This document shows positions 28,777 through 38,686 of a stretch of DNA of 64,000 nt, one piece after another. Source of the DNA: Pantoea alfalfae (lineage in GTDB: Bacteria; Pseudomonadota; Gammaproteobacteria; Enterobacterales; Enterobacteriaceae); NCBI RefSeq assembly GCF_019880205.1, contig NZ_CP082296.1, positions 62,001-126,000 of the forward strand, given 5' to 3'. Position numbers and translations under genes: made by a program. The stretch's first letter is position 1. The number at the start of each line of letters is the position of its first letter. Under the pieces are notes generated by a model, which saw only the letters and a list, made by a program, of their open reading frames with translations, did not search any database and had not been told where the DNA came from.

Positions 28777-29886
28777 CTATACACCCGGCTCCTGATACAG
28801 CCTGCGGCACGCGCTCCCGTCCTCGCGGAACAGGTGACAACGCTCGGGCGGCAGGCCAATACCGAGGATGGCGCCCTCTTTTACCAGCACGACGTCCTCC
28901 TGGCGGTAGACCAGGTTCTGACGGATAGCGGGAATCTCGATGTGAATCTGTGTTTCATGCCCCAGCTGTTCCACCACCTGCACTTCCCCTTCCAGGGTGA
29001 CGTCGGCGATATCGCTGGAGAGCAGATGTTCCGGGCGAATACCCAGTGACATATTGCTGCCGACCTGGACGCCAGCACTGTCCACCGGCAGCCAGACCAG
29101 CTGCTGATTCGGCAGCCGCACCTGGACCTGATCAATGGCGGTGGCGGTCACTTTGACCGGCAGGAAATTCATTTTGGGTGAGCCAATAAACCCGGCGACA
29201 AAGCGGTTGGCGGGATAGTGATATAACTCAAGCGGCCTGCCGACCTGCGCAATGCGCCCGGCATCCAGCACCACGATCTTGTCTGCCAGCGTCATCGCTT
29301 CGATCTGATCGTGGGTGACGTAAATCATGGTGCGCTTCAGGCGCTTATGCAGACGGGAGATCTCAATGCGCATCTGGACGCGCAGCGCCGCGTCGAGGTT
29401 CGACAGCGGTTCATCCAGCAGAAAGACGCGCGGCTCCGCCACCAGCGTGCGGCCAATCGCCACGCGCTGACGCTGACCGCCAGAGAGGGCTTTAGGCCGG
29501 CGATCGAGCAGGTGCGCCAGTTGCAGAATCTCTGCCACCTGATTGACGCGCTGATGGATCTCCGCTTTTTTCACCCCGGCCAGCTTCAGGCCAAACGACA
29601 TATTCTCCGCCACCGACAGGTGGGGATAGAGCGCATAAGACTGAAACACCATGCCGATGCCACGTTCGGCGGGCGGCACCTCATTCATGCGCCGGTCGCC
29701 GATCAACAGTTCGCCGCTGGTGATGGTTTCCAGTCCGGCAATCATGCGCAGCAGCGTCGATTTGCCACAGCCCGACGGGCCGACGAAAACAACAAATTCC
29801 CCTTCACGAATAGTGAGATCAATATCTTTCGACACCACCGTATCGCCCCAGGCTTTTGTGACATTGCGTAGCACAACGCTCGCCAT
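28777..29886 (-). CDS. malK: MalK, ATPase of the maltose ABC transporter
   Basis: 369 residues (E. coli 371). Walker [11 protein letters not shown]-loop, [13 protein letters not shown] signature, Walker [13 protein letters not shown] and switch His (YVTHDQ) are intact. A C-terminal regulatory domain (~240-369) should bind enzyme IIA-Glc and MalT. The ATG at 29886 with a GGGAAGGG site upstream gives the family N-terminus [13 protein letters not shown]; longer in-frame starts are not supported. First gene of malK-lamB-malM. Confidence 0.97.
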   Translation of the reverse strand: MASVVLRNVTKAWGDTVVSKDIDLTIREGEFVVFVGPSGCGKSTLLRMIAGLETITSGELLIGDRRMNEVPPAERGIGMVFQSYALYPHLSVAENMSFGLKLAGVKKAEIHQRVNQVAEILQLAHLLDRRPKALSGGQRQRVAIGRTLVAEPRVFLLDEPLSNLDAALRVQMRIEISRLHKRLKRTMIYVTHDQIEAMTLADKIVVLDAGRIAQVGRPLELYHYPANRFVAGFIGSPKMNFLPVKVTATAIDQVQVRLPNQQLVWLPVDSAGVQVGSNMSLGIRPEHLLSSDIADVTLEGEVQVVEQLGHETQIHIEIPAIRQNLVYRQEDVVLVKEGAILGIGLPPERCHLFREDGSACRRLYQEPGV

Positions 29887-30248
29887 GATCCCTTCCCTCT
29901 TAGCTGCACATTCGTGTCTGCCGGGCGGCAGACGGGTTCCGGGGCTCACTATGCGAGAGGAAACAGGGAGTAACATCCTCCGCCGCGACGCAATCTGATG
30001 GGGGAGGAGGCGGGAGGAGGAGAAATGCGGGCTGACTCGGCAGGCCGCGCGCTGCTGCGCTTTTTTGTGATCGCTGACGCAGACCTGCAGGATTTTTTAC
30101 CGCTTCAGCACGCGCTTAAGGCGCTTTTTGCACGTGCGATCACAGCGATTACGCCAGGGGCGTAGAGCGCAGGAGGATGAGATGGCGGTGTGGATCCGCA
30201 CAATGATGCCGACAGAGCATTCACCACTTCCGCTAACAGGATGGATTT
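29887..30248. promoter_or_regulatory. Divergent malK / malE promoter region with MalT and CRP sites
   Basis: A 362-bp regulatory region. GGGGAGGAGG at 30001-30010 is a perfect MalT box, followed in tandem by CGGGAGGAGG at 30011-30020 (9/10). A third, GAGGATGAGA, lies at 30174-30183 (8/10). Between them are CRP-like sequences: TGTGA at 30066-30070 and TGCAC-N6-TCACA at 30129-30144. This reproduces the E. coli malEp-malKp layout, where CRP repositions MalT among overlapping sites. Confidence 0.75.
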
Positions 30249-31439
30249 ATGACGATGAAAACCGGAGCACGAATTCTGGCCCTTTCTGCCCTCTCTGCTG
30301 TGCTCTTTTCAGCAAGCGCGATGGCAAAAATCGAGGAAGGTAAACTGGTCATCTGGATCAACGGTGACAAGGGGTATAACGGCCTTGCCGAAGTGGGTAA
30401 GAAATTTGAGCAGGAGACCGGTATCAAAGTCACGGTCGAACATCCTGACAAAATGGAAGAGAAGTATCCGCAGGTCGCGGCGACCGGCGATGGCCCGGAC
30501 ATTATCTTCTGGGCGCATGACCGTTTTGGCGGCTACGCGCAGTCGGGCCTGCTGGCTGAGGTGACACCGGATGCCAGCTTCCGCGAAAAAATCTTCCCTT
30601 TCACCTGGGACGCGGTGCGCTTTGACGGCAAGCTGATCGGCTATCCGATTTCAGTGGAGTCGCTGTCACTGATCTACAACAAAAAGCTGCTGCCAACTCC
30701 GCCAAAAACCTGGGAAGAGATGGCCGCGCTCGACAAGCAACTGCGCGCCAAAGGCAAAAGTGCCATGATGTTTAACCTGCAGGAGCCTTACTTCACCTGG
30801 CCGTTGCTGGCCGCTGGCGGAGCTTACGCCTTTAAGCTGAGCGATGGGCACTATGATGTGAAGGATGTCGGCGTCGATAACGCCGGGGCGAAAGCGGGCA
30901 TGCAGTTCCTGGTCGATCAGGTCAAAGCCAAAACGCTGAATGCGGATACCGATTACTCCATTGCCGAAGCCGCCTTCAACAAAGGTGAGACTGCCATGAC
31001 CATCAATGGTCCGTGGGCATGGGGCAATCTGGATAAGAGCGGCATCGACTATGGCGTCACAGAATTGCCTGCCTTGAAGGGAAAACCGTCTAAAGCCTTT
31101 GTCGGCGTACTGAGCGCCGGGATCAATGCCGCCAGTCCAAACAAGGAACTGGCGAAGGAATTCCTGGAGAACTATCTGCTGACCGATTCCGGACTGGAAA
31201 CGGTCAACAAAGACAAGCCGCTGGGTGCCGTGGCGCTGAAATCTTATCAGCAGACGCTGGAGAAAGATCCACGTATCGCCGCCACCATGAGCAACGCGAA
31301 ACAGGGCGACATCATGCCGAACATCCCGCAGATGGCGGCCTTCTGGTACGCGATGCGCACAGCGACCCTGAATGCGCTGGGCGGTCGTCAGAGCGTTGAC
31401 GCCGCACTAAAAGATGCCCAGGCCCGTCTGAAGAAGTAA
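30249..31439 (+). CDS. malE: Maltose/maltodextrin-binding protein
   Basis: 396 residues with signal peptide ([15 protein letters not shown]) and mature start [19 protein letters not shown]. Ligand-binding segments known from E. coli MBP are conserved: [35 protein letters not shown] and FWYAMRTA. It delivers maltodextrins to MalFGK2 in the periplasm. First gene of malEFG; AGGA lies 7 nt before the ATG. Confidence 0.97.
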   Translation: MTMKTGARILALSALSAVLFSASAMAKIEEGKLVIWINGDKGYNGLAEVGKKFEQETGIKVTVEHPDKMEEKYPQVAATGDGPDIIFWAHDRFGGYAQSGLLAEVTPDASFREKIFPFTWDAVRFDGKLIGYPISVESLSLIYNKKLLPTPPKTWEEMAALDKQLRAKGKSAMMFNLQEPYFTWPLLAAGGAYAFKLSDGHYDVKDVGVDNAGAKAGMQFLVDQVKAKTLNADTDYSIAEAAFNKGETAMTINGPWAWGNLDKSGIDYGVTELPALKGKPSKAFVGVLSAGINAASPNKELAKEFLENYLLTDSGLETVNKDKPLGAVALKSYQQTLEKDPRIAATMSNAKQGDIMPNIPQMAAFWYAMRTATLNALGGRQSVDAALKDAQARLKK

Positions 31440-31452
31440 TTCTCCCTTTTGC

Positions 31453-31470
31453 AGCCGGGGCAACCCGGCT
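31453..31470. other. GNRA-capped hairpin between malE and malF
   Basis: AGCCGGG-GCAA-CCCGGCT: a 7-bp stem with a GCAA tetraloop, 14 bp after the malE stop. It is placed like the E. coli malE-malF REP elements that protect the 3' end of malE mRNA and permit much higher MalE than MalF levels, but it is not a REP sequence. Confidence 0.6.
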
Positions 31471-31497
31471 TGAGTGATCGTTAAGGAAAACCGCATC

Positions 31498-33024
31498 ATG
31501 TCAGGAAAACCGAAAACGCGCAGTCTGCTGCTGAAAAGCGTTCTCATCGCGCTCTGCTGTCTGCTGGTCGGCTATCTGCTGGTGCTGATGTACGCGCAGG
31601 GCGAATATCTTTTTGCGCTGCTGACGCTGATCCTCAGCGCGACCGGACTGTGGATTTTTGCCAACCGTCGCGCCTATGCGTGGCGCTATGTCTATCCTGG
31701 TGTCGCCGGAATGGCGCTGTTTGTGTTGTTCCCCCTCGCCTGCACTATCGCCATCGCTTTTACCAACTACAGCAGCAGTAACCAGCTTACCTTTGAGCGG
31801 GCGCAGCAGGTGCTGCTGGGCCGCACGTTCCAGTCGGGTGAGGCGGTGAATTTTTCACTCTTCCCGGCGGGTGATCGCTGGCAGCTGGTGCTGAACGATG
31901 GCAAAGATAATTTTGTCTCCCCTCCCTTTACATTTGGCGCAGATCAGACGCTGAAAATGGCTCCCGCGGCACTCCCTGCAGCCGAACGTGCCACCTTCAG
32001 GGTGATCACCACCCACCGTCAGGCGCTGAGCCAGATCCGCGCCGAGCTGCCGGATGGCCGTCAGCTGCGGATGAGTTCGCTGCGTCAGTACTCTGGTACC
32101 CAGCCGCTTTATCGGGTTGGCGCGCAGGATGAGCTGATTAATCAGCAGAGCGGCACGCATTACCGCGCCAATCCGCAGACCGGTTTTTATCAGGCCATCA
32201 ACGCAGACGATAACTGGGGCAACGAAACCCTGAGTCCCGGCTTTACCGTGAATACCGGCTGGAAAAACTTCGTACGGGTCTTTACCGATGAAGGGATTCA
32301 GAAGCCGTTCCTGGCGATATTTGGCTGGACGCTGCTCTTCTCGCTGATCACAGTGGTGCTGACCGTGGCTGTGGGCATGGTGCTGGCCTGTCTGGTGCAG
32401 TGGGAAGCGCTGCGCGGCAAAGCGGTCTATCGGGTGATGCTGATTCTTCCCTATGCCGTGCCGGCCTTTATCTCGATCCTGATTTTCAAGGGGCTGTTTA
32501 ACCAGAGCTTTGGCGAGATCAACGTGATGCTGAGCGCGCTGTTTGGTGTAAAACCCGCCTGGTTCAGCGATCCGACGCTGGCACGCACCATGCTGATTAT
32601 CGTCAACACCTGGCTCGGCTATCCCTACATGATGATCCTCTGCATGGGGCTGCTGAAAGCCATTCCCGACGACCTCTATGAAGCCTCGGCGATGGACGGT
32701 GCCGGCCCGCTACAGAACTTCTTCCTGATTACGCTGCCGCTGCTGCTGAAACCGCTGATGCCGCTGATGATTGCCAGCTTTGCCTTTAACTTTAATAACT
32801 TTGTGCTGGTGCAGCTGCTGACCAACGGCGGGCCGGATCGCCTGGGCACTACCACACCAGCCGGTTATACCGACCTGCTGGTGAACTACACCTGGCGTAT
32901 CGCCTTTGAAGGCGGTGGCGGGCAGGACTTTGGTCTGGCGGCCGCCATTGCCACGCTGATCTTCCTGCTGGTGGGTGCGCTGGCGGTGATTAACCTTAAA
33001 GCCTCGCGGATGAAATTCGATTAA
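31498..33024 (+). CDS. malF: MalF, maltose ABC transporter permease
   Basis: 508 residues with eight predicted helices and the large periplasmic P2 loop that distinguishes MalF, seen as a hydrophilic stretch from ~90 to ~260. The EAA coupling motif (YEASAMDGAGPLQNFFLITLP) is near the C-terminal third. The ATG at 31498 with AAGGA upstream is preferred to a GTG at 31474. Confidence 0.97.
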   Translation: MSGKPKTRSLLLKSVLIALCCLLVGYLLVLMYAQGEYLFALLTLILSATGLWIFANRRAYAWRYVYPGVAGMALFVLFPLACTIAIAFTNYSSSNQLTFERAQQVLLGRTFQSGEAVNFSLFPAGDRWQLVLNDGKDNFVSPPFTFGADQTLKMAPAALPAAERATFRVITTHRQALSQIRAELPDGRQLRMSSLRQYSGTQPLYRVGAQDELINQQSGTHYRANPQTGFYQAINADDNWGNETLSPGFTVNTGWKNFVRVFTDEGIQKPFLAIFGWTLLFSLITVVLTVAVGMVLACLVQWEALRGKAVYRVMLILPYAVPAFISILIFKGLFNQSFGEINVMLSALFGVKPAWFSDPTLARTMLIIVNTWLGYPYMMILCMGLLKAIPDDLYEASAMDGAGPLQNFFLITLPLLLKPLMPLMIASFAFNFNNFVLVQLLTNGGPDRLGTTTPAGYTDLLVNYTWRIAFEGGGGQDFGLAAAIATLIFLLVGALAVINLKASRMKFD

Positions 33025-33056
33025 TAGCCTGATGGACCAGGCGCTAAGGAGTTGTT

Positions 33057-33947
33057 ATGGCTATGGTACAACCCAAATCGCAACGGCTGCGTCTGCTGAC
33101 CACGCATCTGCTGCTGCTGTTATTTATTGCCGCGATTCTGTTTCCGCTGCTGATGGTGATCGCGATTTCCCTGCGAGCCGGTAACTTTGCCACCGGCAGC
33201 CTGATCCCGGAGCAGATTTCCTGGGAGCACTGGCGGCTGGCGCTGGGCTTTAGCGTTGAACATGCCGACGGACGGGTTACACCGCCGCCCTTCCCGGTGC
33301 TGCTGTGGTTATGGAATTCGATCAAGATTGCGGCAATCAGCGCGCTGGGCATCGTGGCGCTCTCCACCACCTGCGCCTATGCGTTTGCCCGTATGCGCTT
33401 TACCGGTCGCGCCAGCCTGCTGAAAGGGATGCTGATTTTCCAGATGTTCCCGGCGGTGCTGTCGCTGGTAGCGCTCTATGCGCTGTTTGATCGTCTCGGC
33501 CAGTATCTGCCCTTTATCGGGCTGAATACCCACGGTGGAGTGATCTTCGCCTATCTGGGCGGCATTGCGCTACACGTCTGGACGATTAAGGGCTATTTCG
33601 AAACCATCGATGGGTCACTGGAAGAGGCCGCCGCGCTGGATGGCGCAACGCCGTGGCAAGCGTTCCGGCTGGTGCTGCTGCCGTTGTCGGTGCCGATTCT
33701 GGCGGTGGTGTTTATTCTGGCGTTTATCGCTGCAGTAACTGAAGTGCCGGTGGCCTCGCTGCTGCTGCGCGACGTCAACAGCTATACCCTGGCGGTGGGG
33801 ATGCAGCAGTACCTCAATCCGCAGAACTACCTGTGGGGGGATTTTGCCGCGGCGGCGGTGCTCTCCGCGATTCCGATCACCCTGGTTTTCCTGCTGGCAC
33901 AGCGCTGGCTGGTCAGCGGATTAACCGCGGGCGGGGTGAAAGGCTAG
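33057..33947 (+). CDS. malG: MalG, maltose ABC transporter permease
   Basis: 296 residues, as in E. coli. Six helices; EAA motif [23 protein letters not shown]; the C-terminus ends [10 protein letters not shown] as in E. coli MalG, the tail that inserts into the MalK dimer. AAGGAG precedes the ATG. Last gene of malEFG, followed by a strong terminator. Confidence 0.97.
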   Translation: MAMVQPKSQRLRLLTTHLLLLLFIAAILFPLLMVIAISLRAGNFATGSLIPEQISWEHWRLALGFSVEHADGRVTPPPFPVLLWLWNSIKIAAISALGIVALSTTCAYAFARMRFTGRASLLKGMLIFQMFPAVLSLVALYALFDRLGQYLPFIGLNTHGGVIFAYLGGIALHVWTIKGYFETIDGSLEEAAALDGATPWQAFRLVLLPLSVPILAVVFILAFIAAVTEVPVASLLLRDVNSYTLAVGMQQYLNPQNYLWGDFAAAAVLSAIPITLVFLLAQRWLVSGLTAGGVKG

Positions 33948-34005
33948 ACGATCATCATTGTACGTTGCCACTGCTTACACAACGCCTGTTGTGGTTGAAT
34001 GATTC

Positions 34006-34030
34006 GGCGGCCTGCGGGCCGCCTTTTTTA
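34006..34030. terminator. Terminator after malG
   Basis: GGCGGCC-TGCG-GGCCGCC followed by seven T residues, 58 bp past malG and directly beside the end of the convergent tetR gene. Confidence 0.9.
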
Positions 34031-34032
34031 TC

Positions 34033-34641
34033 CTAATCCGCTTCTGACGCCAGACTGCCCGCCACTAGCGCCATCACCATAGCCGCTATCGCCTGCTGAC
34101 CTTCAGGCTTGCTGATATCGCCGCGTGCCACCGCGCCTGCGATGGCATCCGCGCCCCCCAGCAGCCCCCACATGCCGGCTTCCGCAATACCGCTGCTGCC
34201 AGCAAAAGGCGCAAGCCAGCGCTGACAGCGGGCAATAAAATCGAGCTGATAGTGGCGTTTGACGGCGGCCAGTTCCGGTGAGGTACTGAGCGCGGACAGC
34301 AGTTCGGGTATTTCGCGCCCCTCCGTCATCACACAATCGACATAACAGGCCGCGAGCACGTCCGCTTTTTCTGGTAATTGCATCGGCGCGGCATCCATCG
34401 CCGCATTCATCCGCTCGCTCTGGCGGCGATCAAAATCGTCATACAACGCCGCCAGCAGCCCATGACGGGTAGTGAAATGGTCATACACCACCGGTTTACT
34501 GACGCCTGCCGCGTCGCCGACCCGCGCCAGCGTCAGCGCCTCGCTGCCTTCCGTCTGCATTATCTGCCACGCGACGTCTGACAACTGCCTGCGTCGGGCC
34601 TCACGTGACAGACGCTTACGGGGTGTTTTTTCTACGGTCAT
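34033..34641 (-). CDS. TetR-family transcriptional regulator
   Basis: A 202-residue repressor. The N-terminal helix-turn-helix (TLARVGDAAGVSKPVVYDHFTTR, given in part) is typical of TetR/AcrR. The C-terminal ligand domain is not assignable. The ATG at 34641 has AGGA six nt upstream and lies 26 nt inside the end of the preceding oxidoreductase gene, so the two are translationally coupled. It probably represses its own operon through the repeats upstream of the oxidoreductase. Confidence 0.9.
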   Translation of the reverse strand: MTVEKTPRKRLSREARRRQLSDVAWQIMQTEGSEALTLARVGDAAGVSKPVVYDHFTTRHGLLAALYDDFDRRQSERMNAAMDAAPMQLPEKADVLAACYVDCVMTEGREIPELLSALSTSPELAAVKRHYQLDFIARCQRWLAPFAGSSGIAEAGMWGLLGGADAIAGAVARGDISKPEGQQAIAAMVMALVAGSLASEAD

Positions 34642-35233
34642 GTTTTTCCTGATGGGCGAACAGACGCTGGCCCAGAGCCTGCGCCAGCTGATAGTGCGAC
34701 TCAGGATAACCTTCATCGCCGATCAGTAACAGCTCACTGGTCACCACCGGCGCACCGCAGTAGTCAAAGATGCCGTTTTCAATCTGATTACGCATGCTGG
34801 TGAAATAGCCGCGCCGCACAAAGGTTCGGGTGTCCGCCGCGCCAATGGCCAGCAGATGCACAGGCAGATGGCCAAGGCGTTTAATTACCCGGCCATCCTG
34901 TTCGCTGAAGGCCCAGTCCTGGATAAACACCCGGTCGATCCAGCCTTTGAGCTGTGCCGGGAATGACCACCAGTAAATCGGATAGACCAGTACCAGCGCA
35001 TCGGCGCGGTCCAGTCGCTGCTGTTCCGCCAGCACTTCGGGCGATGCCATAGCCTGACCGTTGAAACGTCGATGATCATCGAGCGTGAAGCGTGGATCAA
35101 ACCCTTCTGCCGCCAGATCCGCCTTTTCAACCGTGTGGTGCCCTGTCGAGATTATGCCCTGCGCCAGCTGGTCCGCCACGTGGTGGGAATGCGCATCCTG
35201 ATTAGGATGGGAAGTCACTATGAGTGCATGCAT
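34616..35233 (-). CDS. NAD(P)H dehydrogenase, flavodoxin-like fold (quinone reductase type)
   Basis: 205 residues. LIVTSHPNQDAHSHHVA is the FMN/FAD-binding loop of the NQO1/MdaB/KefF family, and VYPIYWWSFPAQLKGWIDRVF is the family hallmark. It likely carries out two-electron reduction of quinones or nitro compounds in the cytosol. Genes of this family are often paired with a TetR sensor of the same electrophile, as here. ATG at 35233; AAGG upstream. Confidence 0.85.
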   Translation of the reverse strand: MHALIVTSHPNQDAHSHHVADQLAQGIISTGHHTVEKADLAAEGFDPRFTLDDHRRFNGQAMASPEVLAEQQRLDRADALVLVYPIYWWSFPAQLKGWIDRVFIQDWAFSEQDGRVIKRLGHLPVHLLAIGAADTRTFVRRGYFTSMRNQIENGIFDYCGAPVVTSELLLIGDEGYPESHYQLAQALGQRLFAHQEKHDRRKNTP

Positions 35234-35242
35234 CGTTGTCAC

Positions 35243-35294
35243 CTTACCTGATTAGCCATTAAGCTACTAAAGGTAAGTTACTATTGGTAGGTTA
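35243..35294. promoter_or_regulatory. Repeated GGTAAG/GGTAGG operator candidates
   Basis: CTTACC at 35243-35248 is inverted against GGTAAG at 35272-35277, and GGTAAGTTA (35272-35280) repeats as GGTAGGTTA (35286-35294). These flank the start of the oxidoreductase-tetR operon and are the obvious candidates for TetR binding. Confidence 0.5.
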
Positions 35295-35330
35295 TCAAGC
35301 GGCAACGTCTGTTCTTCTGACTCACCGCAT

Positions 35331-36401
35331 TTACGGTTTAAACGCGGCCGTCGCCAGCAGAGCCTTCTCCAGTTGATGAGGGTCAAACGTAAAGGGAAGA
35401 TGCGCCAGGCTGGCGGCGGGAAAGTGGATTTGCTGCGCGATTTGATGCACGGTGTCGGCGTCGATAGCCGCAGGTAGCGTCAGGGGCGAGTGGAAACGGC
35501 GCAGCAGCGACAGCAGTTCCGGCTCGACCTGTTTGCCCTGCTGTTCAATCCAGGACTGGATCAGCAGGCTGAAACCGACCTTTTCGCCGTGCAGCCAGTG
35601 ATGCAGTTCTGGCTGGTGCGTCAGACGGTCGTGGATAACATGGGCAAAGCCGGGCGTCGCCATTGCGTCCTGAATACTGTTCGCCAGCCCTGCCAGTACA
35701 ATATTGGCTTCAATCACCTTCTCCAGCGCCGGGGTGACCTGTTGCGCTAGGTTATCGGCCACCGCCGTTTCACCCCACTGTCTCAGCACCGTCACCGCCT
35801 GCCAGGCGGCGGCGACTTTAAGATCCAGCGCCATCCGGTGCGGCGTCTGTCGCTGATAAGGTTCAAACTCAAACCATTTCGCCAGCGCGTCCACAATACC
35901 GGATCGCAGGTAGCGGACGTCGCTATGGGCAATCACTTCACTGTCCACCAGAATCCATTCCGGCATGGCGTTAAGTGGCTGACTGCGAAGATGCCCGCCC
36001 TGCTTGTTATAAATAATTGCCAGCGGAGACCAGGCTGCGCAGGTGGCAGCCAGCGTAGCGAAGTTGACCAGCCGCACATCCGGCAGGGCATCATTGACCG
36101 CTTTGGCACAGTCCAGCACCCGCCCGCCCCCGACGGCCAGAATCAGGGTGGCTCCGTGCGTCTGCACCCGCTGTTGCAGTGAAGCTATCGCCGCATCGGT
36201 GCATTCACCGGTCAGCATGTCGAGCTGCCAGCGAATGCCTGCCTGTTCCAGGCTGATGGTCAGTGCCGGATTCACCGCCTGCCAGGCGTGCGGCGAGGTG
36301 AGGATATGTATATGCGAGGTCAGCGGCCGGATAATCTCACCCACTTCAGACCGGAGTCCTGGCCGTTGCAGATAGCCTTTTGGCGACATTACACGAAACA
36401 T
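35331..36401 (-). CDS. HcxA/YbdH-like metal-dependent 2-oxoacid reductase (iron-containing ADH family)
   Basis: 356 residues of the GldA/HcxA branch of iron-type alcohol dehydrogenases. Visible are the nucleotide motif LAVGGGRVLDCAKAV, the HcxA-like ATLAATCAAWSPLAIIYN, and metal ligands in GIVDALAKWFE (Asp), HVIHDRL (His) and HGEKVGF (His). E. coli HcxA (YbdH) reduces 2-oxo acids to 2-hydroxy acids with NADPH. Here it is the last gene of a nine-gene operon with two methionine-type transporters, so a sulfur-containing 2-oxo acid is a reasonable but untested substrate. AAGGGG lies 5 nt upstream of the ATG at 36401, 9 bp after the preceding permease gene. Confidence 0.8.
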   Translation of the reverse strand: MFRVMSPKGYLQRPGLRSEVGEIIRPLTSHIHILTSPHAWQAVNPALTISLEQAGIRWQLDMLTGECTDAAIASLQQRVQTHGATLILAVGGGRVLDCAKAVNDALPDVRLVNFATLAATCAAWSPLAIIYNKQGGHLRSQPLNAMPEWILVDSEVIAHSDVRYLRSGIVDALAKWFEFEPYQRQTPHRMALDLKVAAAWQAVTVLRQWGETAVADNLAQQVTPALEKVIEANIVLAGLANSIQDAMATPGFAHVIHDRLTHQPELHHWLHGEKVGFSLLIQSWIEQQGKQVEPELLSLLRRFHSPLTLPAAIDADTVHQIAQQIHFPAASLAHLPFTFDPHQLEKALLATAAFKP

Positions 36402-36410
36402 CGCTGCCCC

Positions 36411-37070
36411 TTAACGCCGATAAGCCAGCGAACGCACCAGGCGGTCACCGAGTTTCTGAATCAGCATCACCAGCGCCAGCAGCACCACAATGGTGGCCGC
36501 CATGATCTGGTTATCGAAGCGCTGATAGCCGTAGCGAATCGCCAGATCGCCTAGTCCGCCGCCGCCGACCACACCCGCCATCGCCGAGAAGCCAATCAGC
36601 ATCACAATAGTCAGGGTAATGCCCGCCACCAGCGCAGGGAGTGCTTCCGGCAGCAATACGCGGCTGACGATATGCCACAACGTGCCGCCCATTGAGACTA
36701 CCGCCTCAATGCGGCCGCGATCGACCTCATCCAGCGCGTTCTCCACGATGCGGGCAAAAAAGGGAAAGGCGCCCAGCGTAATCGGGACAATCGCGGCGGT
36801 ACTGCCGAGCGTGGTGCCGACCAGCAGGCGGGTAAAAGGGATCAGTGCGATTAGCAGCACCACAAACGGCAGCGCGCGCCCAGTATTGACCAGCGCATTG
36901 AGCAGTAGTGAAATCGCGCGGTTAGGCAGAATGCCCTGGGGACGGGTCAGGAACAGCAGCACGCCCACCGGTAAACCTATCGCTACCGTAAAGAGTGCCG
37001 CCAGCAGCACCATATATAACGTTTCGCCTGTGGCGTTCAACAGCAGTTCCTGAAACCGATCGCTACTCAT
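36411..37070 (-). CDS. MetI-like ABC permease (copy B)
   Basis: 219 residues, about five helices, of the methionine uptake permease family: [20 protein letters not shown], the coupling segment [24 protein letters not shown] and the C-terminal [20 protein letters not shown]. The chosen ATG overlaps the stop of the ATPase gene (ATGA), typical of coupled translation; an ATG nine bases upstream is also possible. Partner of the 37067-37855 ATPase and the 37848-38657 binding protein. Confidence 0.9.
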   Translation of the reverse strand: MSSDRFQELLLNATGETLYMVLLAALFTVAIGLPVGVLLFLTRPQGILPNRAISLLLNALVNTGRALPFVVLLIALIPFTRLLVGTTLGSTAAIVPITLGAFPFFARIVENALDEVDRGRIEAVVSMGGTLWHIVSRVLLPEALPALVAGITLTIVMLIGFSAMAGVVGGGGLGDLAIRYGYQRFDNQIMAATIVVLLALVMLIQKLGDRLVRSLAYRR

Positions 37071-37855
37071 GCTACGCATCGGGTTAATGCCTCTCGCTGA
37101 TATTTTTCAATAAACGCCCGGTCCGCTTCGCCATCCTTCAGCAGCATTTTGCGCAGGCGTCCCTCTTCGCGTCCCATAATCTGGCTCAGCGTTCCGCTCT
37201 CGACCAGCTGGCCATTCTCCAGCAGCGCCGCACCGTCACAGATACGCTTTACTACCGCCATTTCATGGGTAATCAACACAACTGTGATATTGAGCTGCTG
37301 CTGAATATCGGCCAGCAGATCGAGAATCGAGGTGGTGGTTTCGGGGTCCAGCGCGCTGGTCGCCTCATCGCACAGCAGATAACGCGGTCGGGCGGCCAGC
37401 GCGCGGGCAATGCCGACGCGCTGTTTCTGTCCACCTGAGAGCTGCGACGGCCAGGCGGCCGCAAAGGACTCCAGCCCCACCAGTTTCAGCAGCGAGGTGA
37501 CCCGCTGGCGGCGCGCCGCCTTAGGCACACCCGCAATCTCCAGCGCCAGATCGACATTGTCCTGCACGTTACGGGAATGCAGCAGATTGAAGTGCTGGAA
37601 GATCATCCCCATCTGCTGGCGCTGCTGACGCAGCTGCGCCAGGCTCAATGTGGCGAGATCCTGACCATCTATCTCAATCCGCCCGCTGGAAGGACTCTCC
37701 AGCCGGTTCAGGCAGCGCAGCAGCGTACTTTTGCCCGCCCCGCTCCGGCCCAGGATACCAAAGATGGTGCCCTCTTCGATGGTCAGAGAGATATCGTCTA
37801 ACGCTGGCGCAGGTGCGCCAGCGTAGTGTTTGCTGAGATGACTGAGCTTAATCAT
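37067..37855 (-). CDS. MetN-like ABC ATPase lacking the NIL domain (copy B)
   Basis: 262 residues. Walker [10 protein letters not shown], signature [15 protein letters not shown], Walker [12 protein letters not shown] and switch His (LITHEM) are all present. The protein stops near residue 262 and so lacks the C-terminal NIL/ACT-like domain that in E. coli MetN binds methionine and shuts the transporter off (copy A at 42817 has it). Import through this transporter may therefore escape trans-inhibition. The start overlaps the binding-protein gene by 8 nt. Confidence 0.9.
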   Translation of the reverse strand: MIKLSHLSKHYAGAPAPALDDISLTIEEGTIFGILGRSGAGKSTLLRCLNRLESPSSGRIEIDGQDLATLSLAQLRQQRQQMGMIFQHFNLLHSRNVQDNVDLALEIAGVPKAARRQRVTSLLKLVGLESFAAAWPSQLSGGQKQRVGIARALAARPRYLLCDEATSALDPETTTSILDLLADIQQQLNITVVLITHEMAVVKRICDGAALLENGQLVESGTLSQIMGREEGRLRKMLLKDGEADRAFIEKYQREALTRCVA

Positions 37856-38657
37856 GCTGCTGGTCCGCAACCGGAATCACAGAGCCCTGATAGGTTTTAC
37901 GGATGAACTCTGCCACCTGCGGCGAGCGCAGATCTTTCGCCAGCTGAATCACTCGCGGATCTTTCGCCAGTTCAGGCGTGGTCACCAGCAGGTTGGCGTA
38001 AGGGTTATGCGCCGCGGACTCCAGCCCCAGCGCATCTTTTGCCGGATTCAGACCCGCTTCCAGGGCATAGTTGCCGTTGATAATGGCGGCATCAACGTCA
38101 TCCAGTGACCGTGGCAGCTGCGGTGATTCGATCTCAACAATTTTAATTTTCTTCGGGTTTTCACTGATATCTTTCGGCGTCACCAGCGTCGAACCCGCCT
38201 CGCCCTGCGCGTTAAGTTTAATCACCCCTTTGTCCTGCAACAGCCAGAGTGCGCGGCTCAGGTTGGTGGTGTTGTTCGGCACGGCAATGCTTGCGCCCTC
38301 TGGCAACGCTGCCAGCGATTTCACCTTACGCGAGTAGATCCCCAGCGGCTCAATATGCACACTGGCGACCACGGCAAAGGTTTTTCCCAGCGCTTTCTCC
38401 TGATCTTTTAAATAAGGCAGATGCTGGAAGTAGTTGGCATCGACATCCCCGGATGCCAGCAGTTCATTGGCATTCACGCCCCCGCTCAGCTCAACAATTT
38501 TGATATCCAGTTTCGGATCCAGAGTTTTGACATACTCAAGGATTTCCGCATGCGGCAGCGGATCGGCCGCCACGCGCAGCGGTGCCGCCTGTAAACTTTG
38601 AGCAATCAGCAGTGAAAGACCAGCCAGAACCAGAAAGCGCTTTTTAATCATCATCAT
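37848..38657 (-). CDS. NlpA/MetQ-family substrate-binding protein (copy B)
   Basis: 269 residues with a classical signal peptide ([19 protein letters not shown], cleavage before APLRVA). There is no lipobox cysteine, unlike E. coli MetQ, so the protein is probably free in the periplasm. Family segments [16 protein letters not shown] and [14 protein letters not shown] match MetQ ligand-site regions. Several adjacent ATGs (38657, 38654, 38651) are possible. The ligand is expected to be methionine-like but is not determined. Confidence 0.9.
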   Translation of the reverse strand: MMMIKKRFLVLAGLSLLIAQSLQAAPLRVAADPLPHAEILEYVKTLDPKLDIKIVELSGGVNANELLASGDVDANYFQHLPYLKDQEKALGKTFAVVASVHIEPLGIYSRKVKSLAALPEGASIAVPNNTTNLSRALWLLQDKGVIKLNAQGEAGSTLVTPKDISENPKKIKIVEIESPQLPRSLDDVDAAIINGNYALEAGLNPAKDALGLESAAHNPYANLLVTTPELAKDPRVIQLAKDLRSPQVAEFIRKTYQGSVIPVADQQHD

Positions 38658-38686
38658 TTATCTCTTATCGTTATCAGTCGTAGTTT

